From assembly GCA_958430865.1 (NCBI GenBank), contig CAUDNR010001584.1, forward strand, positions 2,076 to 13,154: a DNA stretch of 11,079 nucleotides. Reading direction: 5' to 3'. Position numbers and translations under genes: made by a program. The notes beneath the pieces are model-generated. The model ran no database searches and was not told the DNA's origin. It was given only the letters and a program-made list of their open reading frames with translations. Of this stretch, positions 7,706-11,079 are shown piece after piece (positions within the stretch are counted from its first letter, which is position 1; each line of letters starts with the position of its first letter). The stretch comes from Entrophospora sp. SA101 (Eukaryota; Glomeromycota; Glomeromycetes; Entrophosporales; Entrophosporaceae).

Positions 7706-7713
7706 AATACAAC

Positions 7714-8700
7714 CAAAAAGTTGGCTTCTTCTATTATATCTTTTATTGACTATTATCGGATTTTTTTGGTTATCTTTGTAATAAAAAGAAGGAAAAAGAA
7801 GACATAATAATCTTTGAGGTAAATACTCATTTTAATTATGATTAAAAGTAATATCACCATTATTATTTAATCTCCCATTAATAAAAAGATGTGCAAAACT
7901 CCATGCTCATAATATACCTTGTTATTTTCACAAAAAATAATCAATTTATATTTAGACATTATAATCTTAATTGTCTAAATTAATTAATTTATATTTAAAT
8001 ATTCTCAAAATGTGTTAATTTAGATCCATCTAATATATATCACCCACCTAAGGAGGCAGGTAGTCAATATAAATTTAAGTAAGAACTATTTAAATTAGAA
8101 ATTGATTTTGAGTGAGTTTGTTGGTTTTTAACTAAAGCACAGTACATTGTAGTAGCCAAATATTTTTAAAGGCAAACTATAAGGGATGATGTGAATGATG
8201 ATTGAAATTTTTCATGAAAAGTAAATATTGGATATAAGATTTTTGATTAGGAATTACTACAAGATTTACAGACAGAGCATAGTCAAGTTTTGATTGGGGT
8301 AAATGTTGTAGTAATTTATTGATTTGTGTACATTTAGAAGATAACTAATTTGAGATTTGCAAGGTAATTGATTTTGACCATGTGATTGAGGATTAGATTG
8401 ATATGGGAATAAGTGGGTGATGTTTTAGTGGGAATTACAGCAAGGAATAATGTAGGATAATTATATATCAAATTTTTATTGAGAGATGAGTATTGAAGAT
8501 TTCAAGTTTGAATGAGAATAATGATCCATGTTAGAAACATAAATTATTTTCTATATCTTTACACAACTTTTATAATGGTAGAACATTAATTTAAACAAGC
8601 AGATAATAATACCATGTGATAAACTGAAAAAAATTACATTCTTTCTTTTATATCTTAGATAATATTTTAATTAGTAAATCCATCTAATTTTATAATTTAT
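7714..8700. other. Non-genic stretch including a C-poor tract
   Basis: I see no coding sequence. From about 8090 to 8530 the plus strand is markedly poor in cytosine and rich in G, T and A (for example GAATAAGTGGGTGATGTTTT), while the flanks do not show this. The kinase genes downstream on the minus strand would have their 3' untranslated region at the right edge. Confidence 0.55.
7951..7979. repeat. Inverted repeat TTTAGACA/TGTCTAAA
   Basis: TTTAGACA (7951-7958) and TGTCTAAA (7972-7979) are exact complements around a 13-base spacer. The related word AATTTATATTTA occurs on both sides. Significance unknown. Confidence 0.5.
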
Positions 8701-8729
8701 CTAAATATCCAAATTCATTTGATTGGAAT
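8701..8729 (-). other. Candidate alternative last exon of the left kinase
   Basis: After an acceptor-like CATTTTTAG the sequence continues a phase-1 codon and reads DSNQMNLDI followed by TAG (8703-8701). A phase-matched donor G|GTAATT lies at 8821/8820, giving a 91-base intron and replacing the low-complexity tail NYYYLILIIIF read through by the longer exon. A transcript is needed to choose. Confidence 0.4.
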
Positions 8730-8782
8730 CTAAAAATGATGATTATAAGTATATAAGTATATTAATATAGGCAATTTTAATA

Positions 8783-10212
8783 TTAAAAAATTATGATCAA
8801 AATTAAATAATAATAATTACCACCATTATTTCCAATGATTGTAACTTTATTGGAGTTTACAGGCTGAGGAAGATTTGTAAAATTCAGTAATCTGCTAGTA
8901 TAAATAGCATTTGGATGTATAGTTGCTGCAGTAATTGTTGAAGGGTTATATTCAATACAATCCATTTCTTCAAATATTTTTTTAGTTGATATTGCCTCAT
9001 TTGAATCTATAGAATAAGCTTTTAATATTTTATTCCAAAACTCAATATTATCAGAAATTACTTTAGCAGTTGGACGTTTATCTGGATCAGCATCCATACA
9101 TTTGTAGGCTAATTCAATATAAAGCTTTGGTGTGTTTATTGAGAAGCCAGGCCTTACTCCTTCACATATTTTGAATGCAAGATCTAAATCATGTGAAACA
9201 TTACTAAAAGGTTGTTGACCTGTTGAGATTACTGACATCAATACTCCAAAACTATATATATCTGATTTTAATGTATAGGGTTTACCATTTAATATCTCTG
9301 GTGCTAAGTATGGTAATACTCCATATACATTATTTTCATTTGATTTTAAAGTTTGATTAACTGGAATGGATAATCCCAAATCTGCAATAAATGAAAAATT
9401 GCCATTTTGAAGAATATTGCCACTGTGAAGATCATGATGAATGAATTTTTGTTCATGAATCTTTTTTAAACCTTCAATAATATCATTAAGAATTTCTATT
9501 TTTTTGCACCATTGTAAAACTCTAAATTTTTTTGTTAAATAATTTAGAAGACTTCCATCTTTCATATATCTCATTACATATATATAATCTTTTGTGACTG
9601 GATCTTGTGTTAATCCATAAATACTGATTATCTGAGGAGCAAATTGGCGGTGAAATTTAACATAATTTTTGAACTGATAAAAATATTTAATTTAACAATT
9701 ATAGTTAATTATTTATATTTTAATAAAAAAAAATAATGTAATATTTACCTCAATTAAAAATTCATCAGAAATATTTTGTGAATTATGTAACTTTTTTAAT
9801 GCAACAATCATATCTTCACAACATCTTTTATTATGAAATACATCTACATATTTTTTACCATTTATCCATACAGCTTTGTATACAGTTGCAAAACCACCCT
9901 CACCTATCTTTTCAATGTTTTTCAATTTGTCATAAGAAATCCATTCAAGATAAGAAGTTGATTGAAGATAATCAATGTTATTATATTCTGTTGCTTCAAG
10001 TTGTGTACTTTTTATTAATTTATCAATGGTTTTGTTGCCACTGCTCCACCCTAGAGTTAATAATTGTGGATCACAAGATTGACACCATGAATAATCAGTG
10101 TTATATCTATAACAAGTTGGACATTTACCATATCTTTTTTCCCTTTTGTTTGAATATTCATCTTCATTATTAGGTAATATATATAATATTTCGATTTCCA
10201 GAAATGACAATT
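8783..10212 (-). CDS. TKL-like protein kinase, left member of tandem pair
   Basis: Two exons are clear: 10212-9749 and 9673-8783, joined by a 75-base GT-AG intron (donor GAG|GTAAAT, acceptor TATCAG|TTC). Together they give about 450 residues. Numbering from codon 10210, a cysteine-pair motif CPTC (30-33) and CQSC (43-46) resembles a small zinc-binding segment. The kinase domain follows: glycine loop KIGEGGFATVYKAVW (101-115), ATP-binding lysine in VALKK (139), catalytic loop HHDLHSGNIL (Asp about 235), DLG (Asp about 252), APE, and SDIYSFG. These are the residues of an active Ser/Thr or dual-specificity kinase, with HHD for HRD and DLG for DFG. After the domain comes a conserved tail with NAIYTSRLLN. 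The exon has no ATG before the kinase domain, and an in-frame TAA lies at 10222-10220 behind an acceptor-like ATTATCAG, so an upstream exon is needed; it may be the neighbouring kinase. The 3' end may instead splice at 8821 to a last exon at 8729-8701. Confidence 0.85.
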
Positions 10213-10300
10213 CTGATAATTATTATAGGTATATTAATACAGTTAATTTTAATATTGACATTGATATTGAACTTAAAATTAATCAATAGTCAATAACTAA

Positions 10301-11079
10301 TTAATAATAATCACCATTATTATTTCCAATGATTGTGACTTTATTGGAGTTTACAGGCTGATGAAGATTTCTAGAATTCAATAATCTGCTAGTATAAATA
10401 GCATTTGGATGTACAGTTGCTGTAATTGTTGAAGGATCATATTCAATCTTATCCATTTCTTCAAATATATTTTTAATTGATTTTGCTTCATTTGAATCTA
10501 TAGTATGACCTTTTAATATTTCACACCAAAAACAAATATCATCAAAAATTTCCTCAGCAGTTGGACGTTTATTTAGATCAGCATCCATACATTTGTAAGC
10601 TAATTCAATATAAAACTTTGGGGTATTAACTGAGAAGCCAGGCCTTATTCCTTCACATATTTTGAATACAAGGTCTCTATCATGTGAAACATTACTAAAA
10701 GGTTGTTGACCTGTTGAGATTACTGACATCAATGCTCCAAAACTATATATATCTGATTCCAATGTATAAGGTTTATTATTTAATATCTCTGGTGCTAAGT
10801 ATGGTAATACTCCATATACATTATTTTCATTTGGTTTTAAAATTTGATCAGCTGGAGTAGATAATCCCAAATCTGCAATAAATGAAAAATTGTCATCTTG
10901 AAGAATATTACCACAATGAAGATCATGATGAATGAATTTTTGTTCATGAATCTTTTTTAAACCTTCAATAATATCATAAAGAATTTCTATTTTTTTATGC
11001 CATTTTAAAATTTTAAATTCTTTTGTTAAATAATTTAGAAGATTTCCATTTTTCATATATCTCATTACAAACATATACT
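10301..11079 (-). CDS. TKL-like protein kinase, right member of tandem pair (partial)
   Basis: The C-lobe and tail of a second kinase run in from beyond the right edge and end at TAA 10303-10301. The frame is open to the window end, and the Met-like residue near 11074 aligns inside the hinge of the other copy, so it is not the start. Visible motifs are the hinge VMRYMKNGNLLNYL, catalytic loop HHDLHCGNIL, DLG, LPYLAPEIL, SDIYSFG and the tail NAIYTSRLLN..VNSNKVTIIGNN. By hand alignment it is about four-fifths identical to 8783-9574. Differences cluster after KRPTA and in the tail, while the activation segment is nearly unchanged. It is probably an active kinase; substrate unknown. An alternative phase-1 donor at 10314 would skip the stop and join it to the exon at 10212. 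Confidence 0.85.
   Translation of the reverse strand, partial: YMFVMRYMKNGNLLNYLTKEFKILKWHKKIEILYDIIEGLKKIHEQKFIHHDLHCGNILQDDNFSFIADLGLSTPADQILKPNENNVYGVLPYLAPEILNNKPYTLESDIYSFGALMSVISTGQQPFSNVSHDRDLVFKICEGIRPGFSVNTPKFYIELAYKCMDADLNKRPTAEEIFDDICFWCEILKGHTIDSNEAKSIKNIFEEMDKIEYDPSTITATVHPNAIYTSRLLNSRNLHQPVNSNKVTIIGNNNGDYY

Noticed and set aside
9778..10173. Plus-strand frame of 131 codons
   Set aside because: Antisense to the first clear exon of the left kinase, where the minus-strand frame has definite kinase motifs.
10208..10210. TTG as start codon of the left kinase exon
   Set aside because: Nuclear fungal genes start at ATG. An acceptor-like AG just upstream and a matching phase argue for a preceding exon.

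Overview
The window looks like AT-rich eukaryotic nuclear DNA, most likely from an arbuscular mycorrhizal fungus of the Rhizophagus type (Glomeromycotina). Three things point there. The sequence is very AT-rich, with long gene-poor, repeat-filled stretches. The one clear housekeeping gene is cut by five short GT-AG introns of about 76-104 bases. The right end carries a tandem pair of kinase genes of the lineage-expanded TKL-like type typical of Rhizophagus: a short cysteine-pair segment before the kinase domain and an HHDLH catalytic loop. The genus is inferred from family recall; no search was possible.

Layout. Positions 1-3059 hold two direct copies of a repeat of about 1.1 kb (1-1154, cut by the window edge, and 1973-3059). 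The 818-base spacer between them contains a nested palindrome (1310-1395) and a decayed plus-strand coding sequence (about 1545-1909). Positions 3060-5100 are mostly non-genic but contain several coding-like fragments with internal stops and frame changes (3188-3465, 3668-3859, 3965-4141, 4389-4613). A candidate minus-strand first exon (5104-5245) lies head to head with the main gene. That gene, 5281-6530 on the plus strand, is a complete six-exon homologue of the exosome core subunit MTR3/EXOSC6 (264 residues). Positions 6531-8700 are non-genic and contain two copies of a GC-rich palindromic repeat, a strong hairpin, a clear MITE (7563-7705, perfect 17-bp terminal inverted repeats and 8-bp target duplication) and a cytosine-poor tract. 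Positions 8701-11079 on the minus strand hold two tandem kinase genes; the right-hand one runs off the window.

Function. The MTR3 homologue would act in 3'-to-5' RNA processing and decay as a non-catalytic ring subunit of the exosome. The kinases keep the residues expected of active enzymes, apart from HHD for HRD and DLG for DFG, and their substrates are unknown. The two kinase units are about four-fifths identical over the C-lobe by hand alignment, so they arose by tandem duplication. The left unit has no in-frame ATG before its kinase domain and can be spliced in phase to the last exon of the right unit, so the two may form one double-kinase gene. I see no operon, CRISPR array, tRNA or rRNA, and no new multi-gene system that I could defend. 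The most notable items are the possible kinase fusion, the fresh-looking MITE with an older relative, and the repeat pair with a perfectly conserved half.
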